Notes under the pieces: model-generated | What the model saw: the letters and a program-made list of their open reading frames with translations, nothing else | Database searches by the model: none | What the model was told of the DNA's origin: nothing | Translations under genes and position numbers: made by a program | NCBI GenBank assembly: GCA_903945195.1 | Contig: CAJAUT010000011.1 | Span: 1 to 55,056 of the forward strand | Reading direction: 5' to 3' | Origin: an uncultured bacterium | GTDB lineage: Bacteria; Patescibacteriota; Microgenomatia; UBA1400; UBA12108 | Length of the DNA: 55,056 nt | Shown here: piece after piece, positions 1 to 8,809 of the stretch | How the letters are laid out: the number at the start of each line of letters is the position of its first letter | How positions within the stretch are numbered: the stretch's first letter is position 1

Positions 1-1
1 A

Positions 2-778
2 AAAATTATACTTGTATCTGAAGGACAAAGATTACTATTCAAGAAATATTTCCCTAATCATATTAATAAAGTAGTAGTAGTACATCCTGGCATAAATATT
101 AAACAAACAGACGCAGAAATAATTAAAAAATTACGTTATGAGAAAACTATAAACTTCTTGTGTATAGCGAGTGATTATTGGAGCAAAGGAGTTGATTTGA
201 TTATTAATGCTTTTGCAAATGTAGATTTAAGTGAGCATGCGCATTTAATTCTAGTTTGCAACAATATTCCAGAAATAGTCAAAAGTTCTCTGCCCAAGAA
301 TATCGAATTAGTTTCGATGCCAGGTACTAGCGCTAATTCAAAAAAAATAAAGGACAAGCTATATTCTCGCGCACAAGTGTGTATTGTTTTCTCTCATACA
401 GATACTACGGCAGCACTAATGGAAGCGCTTTCCTACGGGCTGCCTTTAATTACACTACGCAATCAACATACAAAAGACTTTGTTTCAAACAATAATGGAT
501 ATGAAATTGATGTGCCATTCTATCTTTATGATGCAGGATATGGCTACAAGTGGAAGACTATGAGTGAATATTATAAACTATTAGAACAGGCAAAAGCTCG
601 CGGAGACTTTGACACGGTTATTAGTGAGTTATCTGATAAAGTAAGATTGCTTATTAACGACGTAAGACTAATTGAAAAAATGTCTATCAATTCCTGTATA
701 CTTGCAAGGGATTCATTCTCCATAAGAAGGCGTAATATACAGTTAAATAATATTTATATAGAGTGTCTAGAAAATTGA
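2..778 (+). CDS. Glycosyltransferase family 4, C-terminal part (5' cut by window edge)
   Basis: The frame is open from base 2, so the track's TTG start at 158 is not the real start. About 258 residues are visible. They begin near the end of the N-terminal Rossmann domain and include the whole donor-binding domain. HPGIN followed by SDYWSKGVDLIINAF is the usual GT4 interdomain region, and ALMEALSYGLPLIT matches the GT4 E-x7-E donor-site region. Such enzymes transfer a sugar from a nucleotide-sugar to a lipid-linked glycan at the inner membrane face. It ends 12 nt before the DegT-like gene. Donor and acceptor cannot be read from the sequence. The gene is AT-rich like its neighbours up to about 8.8 kb. 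Confidence 0.75.
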   Translation, partial: KIILVSEGQRLLFKKYFPNHINKVVVVHPGINIKQTDAEIIKKLRYEKTINFLCIASDYWSKGVDLIINAFANVDLSEHAHLILVCNNIPEIVKSSLPKNIELVSMPGTSANSKKIKDKLYSRAQVCIVFSHTDTTAALMEALSYGLPLITLRNQHTKDFVSNNNGYEIDVPFYLYDAGYGYKWKTMSEYYKLLEQAKARGDFDTVISELSDKVRLLINDVRLIEKMSINSCILARDSFSIRRRNIQLNNIYIECLEN

Positions 779-790
779 GGAGAATTAACA

Positions 791-1972
791 ATGATAAAAT
801 TAATTAAAAGTTCTTATTATAATGAAGCTGAAACATCAAAAAAATTAGCGAATTTTATTGTATCAACTAAACAATTGTCTTTTGGCTCCGAATGTGAGAA
901 GTTTGAAGATAATTTTTCCACGTATCAAGGAAGAAAAGAATGCGTTTTTTTAAATAGTGGAAGTTCAGCAAATTTAGCTATCATACAGGCTTTGATAAAT
1001 TTAGGTCGACTTAAAAAAGGTGATAAAATTGGTTTTTCGGCACTAACGTGGTCAACAAATGTAATGCCAATTATTCAACTCGGTTTAGTAGCAATACCCA
1101 TCGATGTAGAGATAAACACTCTAAATGTTTCAAGTCAAACGTTTAAAAAAATCTTAACAAACTATCCAGACATAAAGATGTTATTTATTACAAATTTGCT
1201 AGGCTGGACTAATGATATAGATGAGATAGCAAAGATATGTGTAAGCAACAATATTCTTCTAATTGAAGACAACTGTGAATCATTGGGATCTGTATATATG
1301 GGGAAAAAATTAGGAAATTTTGGTTTGGCCAGCACATTTTCATTTTATGTAGGACACCATATGTCTACTGTAGAGGGTGGGGCAGTATGCACTGATGATG
1401 AAGAACTAGCAACTATGATTAGGCTTGTCAGGGCTCATGGCTGGGATCGTAATTTATCTTCTGACCAGCAATTATTAATGAGGAAAAAATTTAATGTAAA
1501 TTCTACTTTTTATTCAAGATACACATTTTATGATTTGGGTTTTAATTTAAGACCTACTGAAATTTCAGGTTTTTTAGGAAATAATCAACTGCAATATTTA
1601 GATCAGATAATTAGAATAAGAGAATCAAATTACGCGGAAATTGCGTCCGAAATCTTATCTAGTGATGAAAAGTATTTCAAATTAAAGACTGAACATATGG
1701 ATGTTTTTTCAAATTTTGCTATACCTTTAATTTGTCGCAATATAAATATTCGTGATGAGCTTGTAAAAAAATGTCATGAGAATATAGAGATACGACCAGT
1801 TGTGGGTGGAGATATGACAGAACAGCCATTTTACCTCAAGTACATGAGCGAATATAAAACGGGTATTTCAGTCTCAAATGCCTCATTGATTCACCATCAG
1901 GGGTTATACTTTGGAAACAATCCAGATCTAACCAAGGAAGAGAAACAATATATAATTAAGACTTTTCAGTAA
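791..1972 (+). CDS. DegT/DnrJ/EryC1-family enzyme with His in place of the PLP lysine (ColD/RfbH-like dehydratase)
   Basis: This 393-aa protein has the DegT fold: the PLP phosphate-binding GSSAN near 57-61, an acidic IEDNCESLG segment near 158-166, and an EGG loop after the active site. Where aminotransferases carry the Schiff-base lysine (SFY..K), this protein reads SFYVGHHMST, with His189 at the lysine position. In the known family that substitution marks coenzyme B6-dependent 3-dehydratases such as ColD and RfbH, which remove the 3-hydroxyl of a 4-keto-6-deoxy sugar. The RAHGWDRNL segment also resembles that subgroup. The inferred role is making a 3-deoxy sugar for the glycan. Start ATG 791 has GAGGAG upstream. 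An aminotransferase role is unlikely without the lysine. Confidence 0.75.
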   Translation: MIKLIKSSYYNEAETSKKLANFIVSTKQLSFGSECEKFEDNFSTYQGRKECVFLNSGSSANLAIIQALINLGRLKKGDKIGFSALTWSTNVMPIIQLGLVAIPIDVEINTLNVSSQTFKKILTNYPDIKMLFITNLLGWTNDIDEIAKICVSNNILLIEDNCESLGSVYMGKKLGNFGLASTFSFYVGHHMSTVEGGAVCTDDEELATMIRLVRAHGWDRNLSSDQQLLMRKKFNVNSTFYSRYTFYDLGFNLRPTEISGFLGNNQLQYLDQIIRIRESNYAEIASEILSSDEKYFKLKTEHMDVFSNFAIPLICRNINIRDELVKKCHENIEIRPVVGGDMTEQPFYLKYMSEYKTGISVSNASLIHHQGLYFGNNPDLTKEEKQYIIKTFQ

Positions 1973-1975
1973 TAT

Positions 1976-3331
1976 ATGAGTCATTCAAGTAATTTTTTTC
2001 TCAAGTACTCTTATTTGCTAAAAAACATCCTGTGGCTAGGTTTTGATAATATTCTCAGAATTATCTCAGGATTGTTCGTAGGAGTAATGGTAGCTAGAGT
2101 TTTGGGTCCAACAAATTTCGGATCCTACTCTTTTGCACTAGCCTTTTCAGGAGTGTTTACTACTCTTTCGCTAATAGGGAATAACAACATTATAGTGCGT
2201 GATATAACCCATAATCCCTCAAAAAAAGATGAAATAATAGGTAGCGCTATAGCTTTACGAGTAATTGCTGGATCGATTTTTTTTATTTGTAGCATCATAG
2301 CAAATTCAATCTTTTCTCCAAAGTATGTAGACCCTAATCTCAAAAATACAATATTCATAATAAGTACAATAATATTTTTTCAAGTAGTAGATGTATTTGA
2401 ATCATGGTTTCAAGCAAAAATAATGGTAAAGAAAGTAATTCTCGCAAAAGATGCAGCGTTAGTGTTGGGGATAATTTTAAAAATATTGTTGATTTATACT
2501 AAAACGCAAAACATTAGCATGTACGCAGTAGTCTATTTAATAGAGTATATTCTAACTGCTATATTTATTACGTGTGCTTATTATTTTAGTAATGATAGAC
2601 GCATTGGATTGTCTATTAACCTGGAATTACTTAAAAAATACTTTTACAAATCAATACCAATAATATTCTCTGTTCTAGCGATATATATCCAATCAAAGAT
2701 TGACCCAGTTATACTTAGTAAATGGTTATTCCCAAAGGACATTGGGATGTATTCAATTGCAATAAATCTTGTAGATAGTTTAGCCTTCATTCCCATGGCA
2801 ATATACACAACCGCCGCACCAATCATATCAGGAGCAAAAATTTATCTTAGCCCAAAAGACTACCAGCTTAGACTCAAATATATATTTACAATGCTATTGA
2901 TAGTTAGTGGCATTATTTCCATTTTTATCTTTGCTTTCAGCAAGAGCATAATTTTCACACTATATGGCATAGAATATGCCTCCGCAGCAACATTGCTAAA
3001 ACAAATGGCTTTTAGGATAATTTTTATCTCATACGGAATTGGTAGAGGGTTATATATCGTGAATGAGGACTTATTTACATATGCTATGATAAATACTGTC
3101 TGTATGGGGTTATTTGGATTCTTACTAAATATATATGCAATACCGCTGTATGGGATCGTAACTCCAATATACGTCTACTACTTAACAAGTATCATATTTT
3201 TAGTACTCTTCGACTTGTTCTATAAACATACTAAAACTCATGCCAATAATGCTTTACAGTTACTCTTAGATCCTTTCAAAACAATTAAATCAATGTACGC
3301 TTTTGTAGCGCATGGTATATTCATACATTAA
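1976..3331 (+). CDS. Wzx-type oligosaccharide flippase (MOP superfamily)
   Basis: A 451-aa, strongly hydrophobic protein with about 12-14 membrane segments. The N-terminus shows the flippase pattern of an amphipathic helix, then GVMVARVLGPTNFGSYSFA and a short IIVRDI motif near residue 75. Wzx proteins move undecaprenyl-diphosphate-linked glycan units from the inner to the outer face of the cytoplasmic membrane. It follows the DegT-like gene by 3 nt and precedes methyltransferase genes, as in O-antigen-type clusters. A second flippase at 19104 is less AT-rich, so the two may serve different glycans. Export substrate is unknown. Confidence 0.88.
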   Translation: MSHSSNFFLKYSYLLKNILWLGFDNILRIISGLFVGVMVARVLGPTNFGSYSFALAFSGVFTTLSLIGNNNIIVRDITHNPSKKDEIIGSAIALRVIAGSIFFICSIIANSIFSPKYVDPNLKNTIFIISTIIFFQVVDVFESWFQAKIMVKKVILAKDAALVLGIILKILLIYTKTQNISMYAVVYLIEYILTAIFITCAYYFSNDRRIGLSINLELLKKYFYKSIPIIFSVLAIYIQSKIDPVILSKWLFPKDIGMYSIAINLVDSLAFIPMAIYTTAAPIISGAKIYLSPKDYQLRLKYIFTMLLIVSGIISIFIFAFSKSIIFTLYGIEYASAATLLKQMAFRIIFISYGIGRGLYIVNEDLFTYAMINTVCMGLFGFLLNIYAIPLYGIVTPIYVYYLTSIIFLVLFDLFYKHTKTHANNALQLLLDPFKTIKSMYAFVAHGIFIH

Positions 3332-3358
3332 ATAATTATTATGAATAAGGAAAATAAA

Positions 3359-4057
3359 ATGTCTAATGAAATTACTACAAATCCATTATCAATGTATTCA
3401 AATGCTTACAAATATTCCATATTTGACTCACTAGTTTTTGAAATCCGAAGTTTTCTTGGCAGGAAGTTGCTTGATCGATATCCCGAGGAGAATGCAAGTA
3501 GATATTTAAATCTAGGGTGTGGGAGTATGAGGTTGGTAGGTTGGATTAATGCCGATTTTTTCGATTTAATAGATTTATTAAAGAAAAATAATAAACAACC
3601 AGACTGGATGCTTGATCTAAGGTATCCACTAAACTGTCCAAGTAATTACTGGAAAGGTGTCTACTGTGAACATACTCTAGAACATCTTTCTCCGAATCAG
3701 CAACTAAAATTGATTCAAGAGCTTTATAGAGTAATGATACCAGGTTCTACTATTAGGATCATAGTCCCTGATCTAGAAAAATATGTAAATTACTACACCG
3801 GTAAAAAATCTGATAATAACTTCTCCATCAACTGGCCTAATAAAGCTGAATCTTTCTGGTCACTAACTCAGAATTGGGGACATGCCTCAGTATGGGATTA
3901 CAAACTGATGAAAAAAAGTCTCGAAACTGCCGGATTTATTAAGATAAAAAAAGTTAACTTTATGGTTGGTAGGAATAGAAAATTACAAAATGATTCAAAA
4001 AATAGAGAATGGGAATCCTTATATGTTGAAGCAGACAAACCGACTAATGAAATATAA
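3359..4057 (+). CDS. SAM-dependent methyltransferase (class I)
   Basis: The motif I region reads YLNLGCGSMRLVGWINAD, and a later CEHTLEHLSP segment followed by a PGSTIRIIVPDLE strand is typical of the Methyltransf_11 group. The track start is ATG 3341, but ATG 3359 has AAGGAA 6 nt upstream and gives a 232-aa protein, so I prefer it. The target is probably a sugar hydroxyl or amino group of the glycan, inferred from its place between a flippase and a glycosyltransferase. The last 11 nt overlap the next gene. Confidence 0.75.
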   Translation: MSNEITTNPLSMYSNAYKYSIFDSLVFEIRSFLGRKLLDRYPEENASRYLNLGCGSMRLVGWINADFFDLIDLLKKNNKQPDWMLDLRYPLNCPSNYWKGVYCEHTLEHLSPNQQLKLIQELYRVMIPGSTIRIIVPDLEKYVNYYTGKKSDNNFSINWPNKAESFWSLTQNWGHASVWDYKLMKKSLETAGFIKIKKVNFMVGRNRKLQNDSKNREWESLYVEADKPTNEI

Positions 4058-4958
4058 TCAATTCGACCTTCCAATAGTTCTGATTATCTACAAGAGGAGT
4101 ATTAATTTTGATCTAATAATTAAAAGTCTCAGAACAATAAGACCGACGAAAATATATATTATCGCCGATGGCCCTGCACCAGGGCATGAGCAGGAGTGCC
4201 ATGACACTAGGGTTAAGCTTGAAAAACTCGTCAACTGGCCATGTACTATACAAAAAAATTACGCAGAGAAAAACTTGGGTCTCAAAAAAAGGTTTAGCTC
4301 TGGTATAGACTGGGTATTTGAGCATGAAGATCGAGCTATTTTTATTGAAGACGACTGCATTCCTGACCCATCATTCTTTCGGTTTTGTGACGAGTTACTA
4401 GAAAAATTTAAAGACAATGATCAAGTAATGACCATATCAGGAGACAATTTCCAGTTCGGCAAGCTAAAAATAGATGAAAGCTATTATTTCTCTAGATATC
4501 CCCATGTTTGGGGATGGGCAACGTGGAAAAGAGCTTGGAGTAAATATGATCAAGACATGCAGGATTGGCCAATAAATAAAAAGAATAATTGGTTGGTAGA
4601 CGTTTTAACATCAAGATTATCAGCTTTAAATTGGTCATACATTTTTGATCGTATGTATCAAAACAAAATTAACACCTGGGACTATCAGCTAACCTATATG
4701 AGTCTCAAAAATAAGGGACTAAATATCATCCCATCAGTCAATTTAGTATCAAATCATGGATACGACAATGCAGCGACCCATACAAAGCGCAAGTCAAAAG
4801 TCATGGATATGGCAACGGATACAATGAAGTTCCCCTTGGTTCACCCTTCCAAATTAGAGTGGAATGATCAGGCCGATAAAAATACAGATAGGACAGTATT
4901 TCTAAACCCAATTTCTATGTTATCGTTAGTTATTAAGTCAATCTTGGGGATACTATGA
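4047..4958 (+). CDS. GT-A fold glycosyltransferase (GT2-like)
   Basis: The core has a FDLPIVLIIYKR first strand, IFIEDDCIPDPSFF as the metal-binding acidic motif, and an HVWGWATWKRAW block seen in GT2-like enzymes often annotated as sugar transferases. The track ORF starts at 3966 deep inside the upstream methyltransferase. ATG 4047 gives 303 aa and starts just before the first beta strand, so it is preferred; ATG 4023 is an alternative. It overlaps the upstream gene by 11 nt, and its TGA overlaps the next ATG. The sugar is unknown. Confidence 0.7.
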   Translation: MKYNQFDLPIVLIIYKRSINFDLIIKSLRTIRPTKIYIIADGPAPGHEQECHDTRVKLEKLVNWPCTIQKNYAEKNLGLKKRFSSGIDWVFEHEDRAIFIEDDCIPDPSFFRFCDELLEKFKDNDQVMTISGDNFQFGKLKIDESYYFSRYPHVWGWATWKRAWSKYDQDMQDWPINKKNNWLVDVLTSRLSALNWSYIFDRMYQNKINTWDYQLTYMSLKNKGLNIIPSVNLVSNHGYDNAATHTKRKSKVMDMATDTMKFPLVHPSKLEWNDQADKNTDRTVFLNPISMLSLVIKSILGIL

Positions 4959-5692
4959 AAAACCTTACAGATAAGCAGTTTTGGGCCAAGTACTGGAGTA
5001 CAAAGAAAGCGACCACCATAGTCACTTCTCGCTACGCTTTTCAAGATCTATTTAACGAAATCCTAACTAAGAAAATAGATGGTACCATGTTAGAAGTTGG
5101 GGGATTCCCAGGATACTTTGCTGTATTTTTCCACAAGTTTTGGGGATATAAAACTACTCTCCTCGACTACTTTGTAGATAAAAAGTTTTTATCTAAAGTT
5201 TGGTCAGCAAATAGTATTAAATCAGAAGCGATTAAAGTTATAGAGAGTGACTTTTTTTCTTATACTACCAAGACCCAATACGATCTAGTTTTCTCTCTAG
5301 GATTTATAGAACACTTTGATGATACCAGCGACGTGATTAGTCGACACTGGAGGCTTGTAGCGAAGGGTGGTGAGCTGCTTATAGTCTATCCAAATTTCCT
5401 TGGTCTTAATGGTCATATGCAGCTAGCTTGGGATCCAGACAATCTAAACAAACATAACTTAGAATCTATGTATATTTCTCGAATAAAAAACTACTTGAAG
5501 GATTTAAAGATTAGTAACGCTAAGGTATTTTATTGGGGAGGATTACGAGTATGGTTGGAGGACTTGCCATCCAGATCTCTCTGGCAAAAATTTGTGGTAG
5601 TTTCGCTCTATGCATTAGGACTGCTTATTAAAAGTTTAGGATTTAACAGCAAATTTCTTTCACCATATATAGTAATATATGCAATTAAATAA
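4955..5692 (+). CDS. SAM-dependent methyltransferase (class I)
   Basis: 245 aa. TMLEVGGFPGYFAVFF is motif I, with the glycine-rich loop written as GGFPG, and YDLVFSLGFIEHFDD is the post-II acidic/EH region. A VAKGGELLIVYPN strand follows. It starts with an ATGA overlap on the upstream GT, so translation is probably coupled. The C-terminal 60 residues are basic and hydrophobic, which could place it at the membrane. The likely role is glycan methylation, from context only. Confidence 0.7.
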   Translation: MKNLTDKQFWAKYWSTKKATTIVTSRYAFQDLFNEILTKKIDGTMLEVGGFPGYFAVFFHKFWGYKTTLLDYFVDKKFLSKVWSANSIKSEAIKVIESDFFSYTTKTQYDLVFSLGFIEHFDDTSDVISRHWRLVAKGGELLIVYPNFLGLNGHMQLAWDPDNLNKHNLESMYISRIKNYLKDLKISNAKVFYWGGLRVWLEDLPSRSLWQKFVVVSLYALGLLIKSLGFNSKFLSPYIVIYAIK

Positions 5693-5722
5693 TTATATGT
5701 CGAAATATCGGAGCATTTAAAT

Positions 5723-6346
5723 ATGTATGGAAAAAATTATTTTAACTGGCAGTCTAGCTATGGTGATTTTGGATCACTCGTAGACCAAGAAAAATTTGCT
5801 GACTATCTAGATAAAAATACGAAAGTATTAGAGTTTGGTTGTGGCGGTGGATATCTATTGTCAAAACTAAATGCAAAAGAAAGGATTGGGATAGAAATAA
5901 ATCCTTCAGCGCGGGCAATTGCCACGAAAAATGGGTTGAATACCGTACCTACATTCAATAAGATTAAAGATAATTGGGCTGATGTCATTATCTCCAATCA
6001 CGCTCTAGAGCATTGTACACATCCACTGACGGAATTAAAAAATTTATATAAAAAATTGAAGAAGAATGGAACCATAGTATTCGTCACTCCACACGAACGC
6101 AACAATAGATACGTGGAAAATGATGTCAATCAACATCTTTATACTTGGAGCGAATTAAATTTAGCCAATCTTTTTAAATTAGCAGGGTACAAAATAATCT
6201 CGGTCGAAACTAGGAAAACTGCCTGGCCTCCTTTTTATCGTCAGATTTACTCAATTTTTGGTCAAAAAACCTTTAGTTTGATAGCTGGTATTTGGGGTAG
6301 GATATTCTCCCCAATGTGGGAAGTAAGAATGATTGCTAAAAAATAA
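5723..6346 (+). CDS. SAM-dependent methyltransferase (class I)
   Basis: 207 aa. VLEFGCGGGYLLSKL is a textbook motif I, EINPSARAIA gives the acidic residue for ribose binding, and SNHALEHCTHP plus NGTIVFVTPHE are the later motifs. ATG 5723 has GGAG about 10 nt upstream. It lies between another methyltransferase and a GT4 gene and probably modifies the same glycan or its lipid-linked precursor. Substrate unknown. Confidence 0.75.
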   Translation: MYGKNYFNWQSSYGDFGSLVDQEKFADYLDKNTKVLEFGCGGGYLLSKLNAKERIGIEINPSARAIATKNGLNTVPTFNKIKDNWADVIISNHALEHCTHPLTELKNLYKKLKKNGTIVFVTPHERNNRYVENDVNQHLYTWSELNLANLFKLAGYKIISVETRKTAWPPFYRQIYSIFGQKTFSLIAGIWGRIFSPMWEVRMIAKK

Positions 6347-6350
6347 CAAA

Positions 6351-7598
6351 ATGACCAGCCTAAAGCTTCTAATCATAGGTACTACAGACAACAAGGGCGG
6401 TGCAGCCAGCGTTGGCTGGAATATCGGTGAGACACTCAGGTATCGCGGATATTCAGTAAAATATATTGTAGGATTTAAGTTCTCGGATTCTCCGCACGTT
6501 CATGAACTGAAGACACCCTGGCTCACCAGGTTTCTAGAACACTATCTACCCTACAACTTTACCGGACTTTATCGGCACTTTAGCTCATTTCTCTTAGCTA
6601 ACGACATAGATAGGGGAGCAAGTGAAGAAATCCTAAATCATCCATGGTACAAAGAAGCAGATATAGTCCACTGTCAAAACCTTCATGGTAGCTATTTCAA
6701 GCTAGATACTCTGGTGCGCATGAGTAAAGAAAAGAAAGTTTTCTGGACTCTCCACGACATGTGGGCGATCAGCGGCAATTGCGTCTATACCGACGATCCA
6801 ACGGTATGGAAAAGTGGTGCAAGGGCAAAAGTTAGCATTATGGAGTACCCTCCAATGCTCTGGAATAACGCCAAGTATTTATGGTCAAAGAAAAAGCAAA
6901 TCTATCAAAATAGTCCCTCACTATCAGTGATTGTCCCTTCCCGCTGGCTAGGAGATAAAGTCAAAGAAAGCATTTTGAAGGACAAAAACCTCAGTGTCAT
7001 CTATAACGGTATCAATTCTGAGGTGTTCAAACCTGGAGACAAAGCAAAGTTGAGACTAAAGTACAACATACAGAGAGACAAAAGAATCGTGACGTTTGTA
7101 GCGCAAGGAGGTGGGTATGACCCTAGAAAGGGATGGAACTATATAGAGAAGTTAGCCAAAGCCTATGAGAACGACCCAAACATCTTATTCATGTGCATCG
7201 GTGGCGCCAAGAAAGGGCAAATTGGTAATATCCTATATGTTCCAAATATTTCTGATAAAAAAATCTTGGCAGAATATTACGGCCTATCTGACGTCTTCCT
7301 ATTCACTTCGCTAGCTGAAAATTGCCCACTTGTCGTCCTAGAATCCATGTCTTGCGGGCTCCCAGTTATTAGCTTTGATGTAGGTGGGGTCCCTGAATTA
7401 GTTGAGCATAAAGTCAATGGATACATAGCTAAATACAAAGATGGTATTGATCTATCCAGTGGCCTAAATTGGATTCTCAGTTTGCCGATTACTGAGTTAA
7501 ATAAGATATCAAATTCAAATCGGGCAGAAGTAGTTAGTAAATATTCTATAGACAAGATGGTTGATGTTTATGAAAATCTCTTTAAAAATTCAATTTAA
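6351..7598 (+). CDS. Glycosyltransferase family 4
   Basis: About 415 aa. The N-terminal KLLIIGTTDNKGGAASVGWNI glycine-rich loop, the FWTLHDMWAISGNC acceptor-domain helix, VIYNGINSEVFKPG at the domain junction and FLFTSLAENCPLVVLESMSCGLPVI (E-x7-E region) are all GT4 hallmarks. The track start at 6333 is a TTG inside the upstream gene; ATG 6351, 5 nt after that gene's stop, is preferred. WTLHDMWAI recurs in GT4 enzymes of O-antigen clusters, but the donor sugar cannot be fixed from this. Confidence 0.85.
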   Translation: MTSLKLLIIGTTDNKGGAASVGWNIGETLRYRGYSVKYIVGFKFSDSPHVHELKTPWLTRFLEHYLPYNFTGLYRHFSSFLLANDIDRGASEEILNHPWYKEADIVHCQNLHGSYFKLDTLVRMSKEKKVFWTLHDMWAISGNCVYTDDPTVWKSGARAKVSIMEYPPMLWNNAKYLWSKKKQIYQNSPSLSVIVPSRWLGDKVKESILKDKNLSVIYNGINSEVFKPGDKAKLRLKYNIQRDKRIVTFVAQGGGYDPRKGWNYIEKLAKAYENDPNILFMCIGGAKKGQIGNILYVPNISDKKILAEYYGLSDVFLFTSLAENCPLVVLESMSCGLPVISFDVGGVPELVEHKVNGYIAKYKDGIDLSSGLNWILSLPITELNKISNSNRAEVVSKYSIDKMVDVYENLFKNSI

Positions 7599-8802
7599 GC
7601 TAGTGCTACTAGCAATAGGTTTTTTTGGAATAGCTAGCCTTGTAATCGGAGCTACTTCAGCTGGAGAAGCTCTGATCCATGACGCCCAGTCATATTACAA
7701 TGAGGCAATCTCCGTAGCAGGACAGGGAATCTTTCCAATCAGTGCCACAAGCAATGCGAATTTTATCGATAGAGGATATCCACTCGCATTATCATTGGGA
7801 ATCAAAATATTTGGGTTAAACAATATCGTCGCTCTTCAGATCTTAAACTACATTTTTTGGATCTTATCCTCTTGGCTAGTTTATCTTTCACTCGTAAAAA
7901 TTAATAGTAAATATCCCAGTCGCTTATCTTTACTTATGTTATTTTCTCCATTATTCATGACCTTTTCAGCCAAAATATACTCTGAGCCATATGCCACTTT
8001 TGGGTTATCACTACTCATCTATTCTGTCGTACATCTTCTCGATCAGGAAAAATTTATTGGACACCTCTCACTACTTTTTGGAGCTTTTATACTCTTTTCG
8101 ACAAAAAGTATCTTTATCCTTTTTGTGCCCATTATCCTAATAGTCCTATTACTTAACAAAAGGTGGATCGGGATTCTTTATCTTACAATAAGCATAACCA
8201 TACTTAGTCCATTTTTACTATCATCCTCAAAGGGTGGCAGGTCTATTTACAACCTGGCAATCCAGTCATCCAAGTTAGAGCAGTCATATGATCAAATATT
8301 TGCTTGCGTACCATACTATCTTTCTTACCCACTTGGAAAAACACTACTGCCAAAGTATGAAGCAGTCTGCCATCAAAATGATCCTAATCCACAAATGGAT
8401 GGCTACGATTCCAATCCATATGTTCTTGCATCAGCTAAGCGGGAGACGGGATTTAATTACTTTGACTGGCTAAAGTTAGTGATTACTCATCCAATAAAAT
8501 ACACGATCGTCATCCTTGTTTCACTTTCCAATATAGTCTTTTTTGAAGGTGTATATCCAACTATTCTAATCAAACTTCCCATGCTGCTCATGCTCCCTTT
8601 GTTTGTGATATGCAAAATCATTTTATCTATTTATCTTTGGTCTCGAGTGCTAGTTGTAGCAAAAAAGGAAAATAAATGGTGGTTGTTACCTCTAATATAT
8701 TTTGTTATTATCGTAACCAATTTCCCAATAGAATCTCGCTATTTCTATCCACTTATACCATATATTTATTTCCTAGCTGGATTTAGCTATAAGAAGGTAT
8801 AA
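7570..8802 (+). CDS. Multi-pass GT-C-like membrane glycosyltransferase
   Basis: About 410 aa with roughly 10 membrane segments. After the first segment comes a loop with IHDAQSYYNEA; an acidic residue there is the usual catalytic position in GT-C enzymes of the GT39/ArnT type. A short YSEPYATF motif follows the third helix. GT-C enzymes use polyprenyl-phosphate sugars on the outer membrane face. The start overlaps the GT4 gene by about 29 nt; TTG 7561 and ATG 7564 are alternatives. It ends the AT-rich block. Confidence 0.6.
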   Translation: MKISLKIQFKLVLLAIGFFGIASLVIGATSAGEALIHDAQSYYNEAISVAGQGIFPISATSNANFIDRGYPLALSLGIKIFGLNNIVALQILNYIFWILSSWLVYLSLVKINSKYPSRLSLLMLFSPLFMTFSAKIYSEPYATFGLSLLIYSVVHLLDQEKFIGHLSLLFGAFILFSTKSIFILFVPIILIVLLLNKRWIGILYLTISITILSPFLLSSSKGGRSIYNLAIQSSKLEQSYDQIFACVPYYLSYPLGKTLLPKYEAVCHQNDPNPQMDGYDSNPYVLASAKRETGFNYFDWLKLVITHPIKYTIVILVSLSNIVFFEGVYPTILIKLPMLLMLPLFVICKIILSIYLWSRVLVVAKKENKWWLLPLIYFVIIVTNFPIESRYFYPLIPYIYFLAGFSYKKV

Positions 8803-8803
8803 T
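8798..8803 (+). promoter_or_regulatory. -10 hexamer of leaderless galE promoter
   Basis: TATAAT ends 7 nt before the galE ATG, so transcription should start at or next to the start codon. No clear -35 is seen. Confidence 0.55.
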
Positions 8804-8809
8804 TAATCT

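Noticed and set aside
158-778. Track start TTG 158 for the first gene
   Set aside because: The frame is open and GT4-like back to base 2, so the gene simply begins outside the window.
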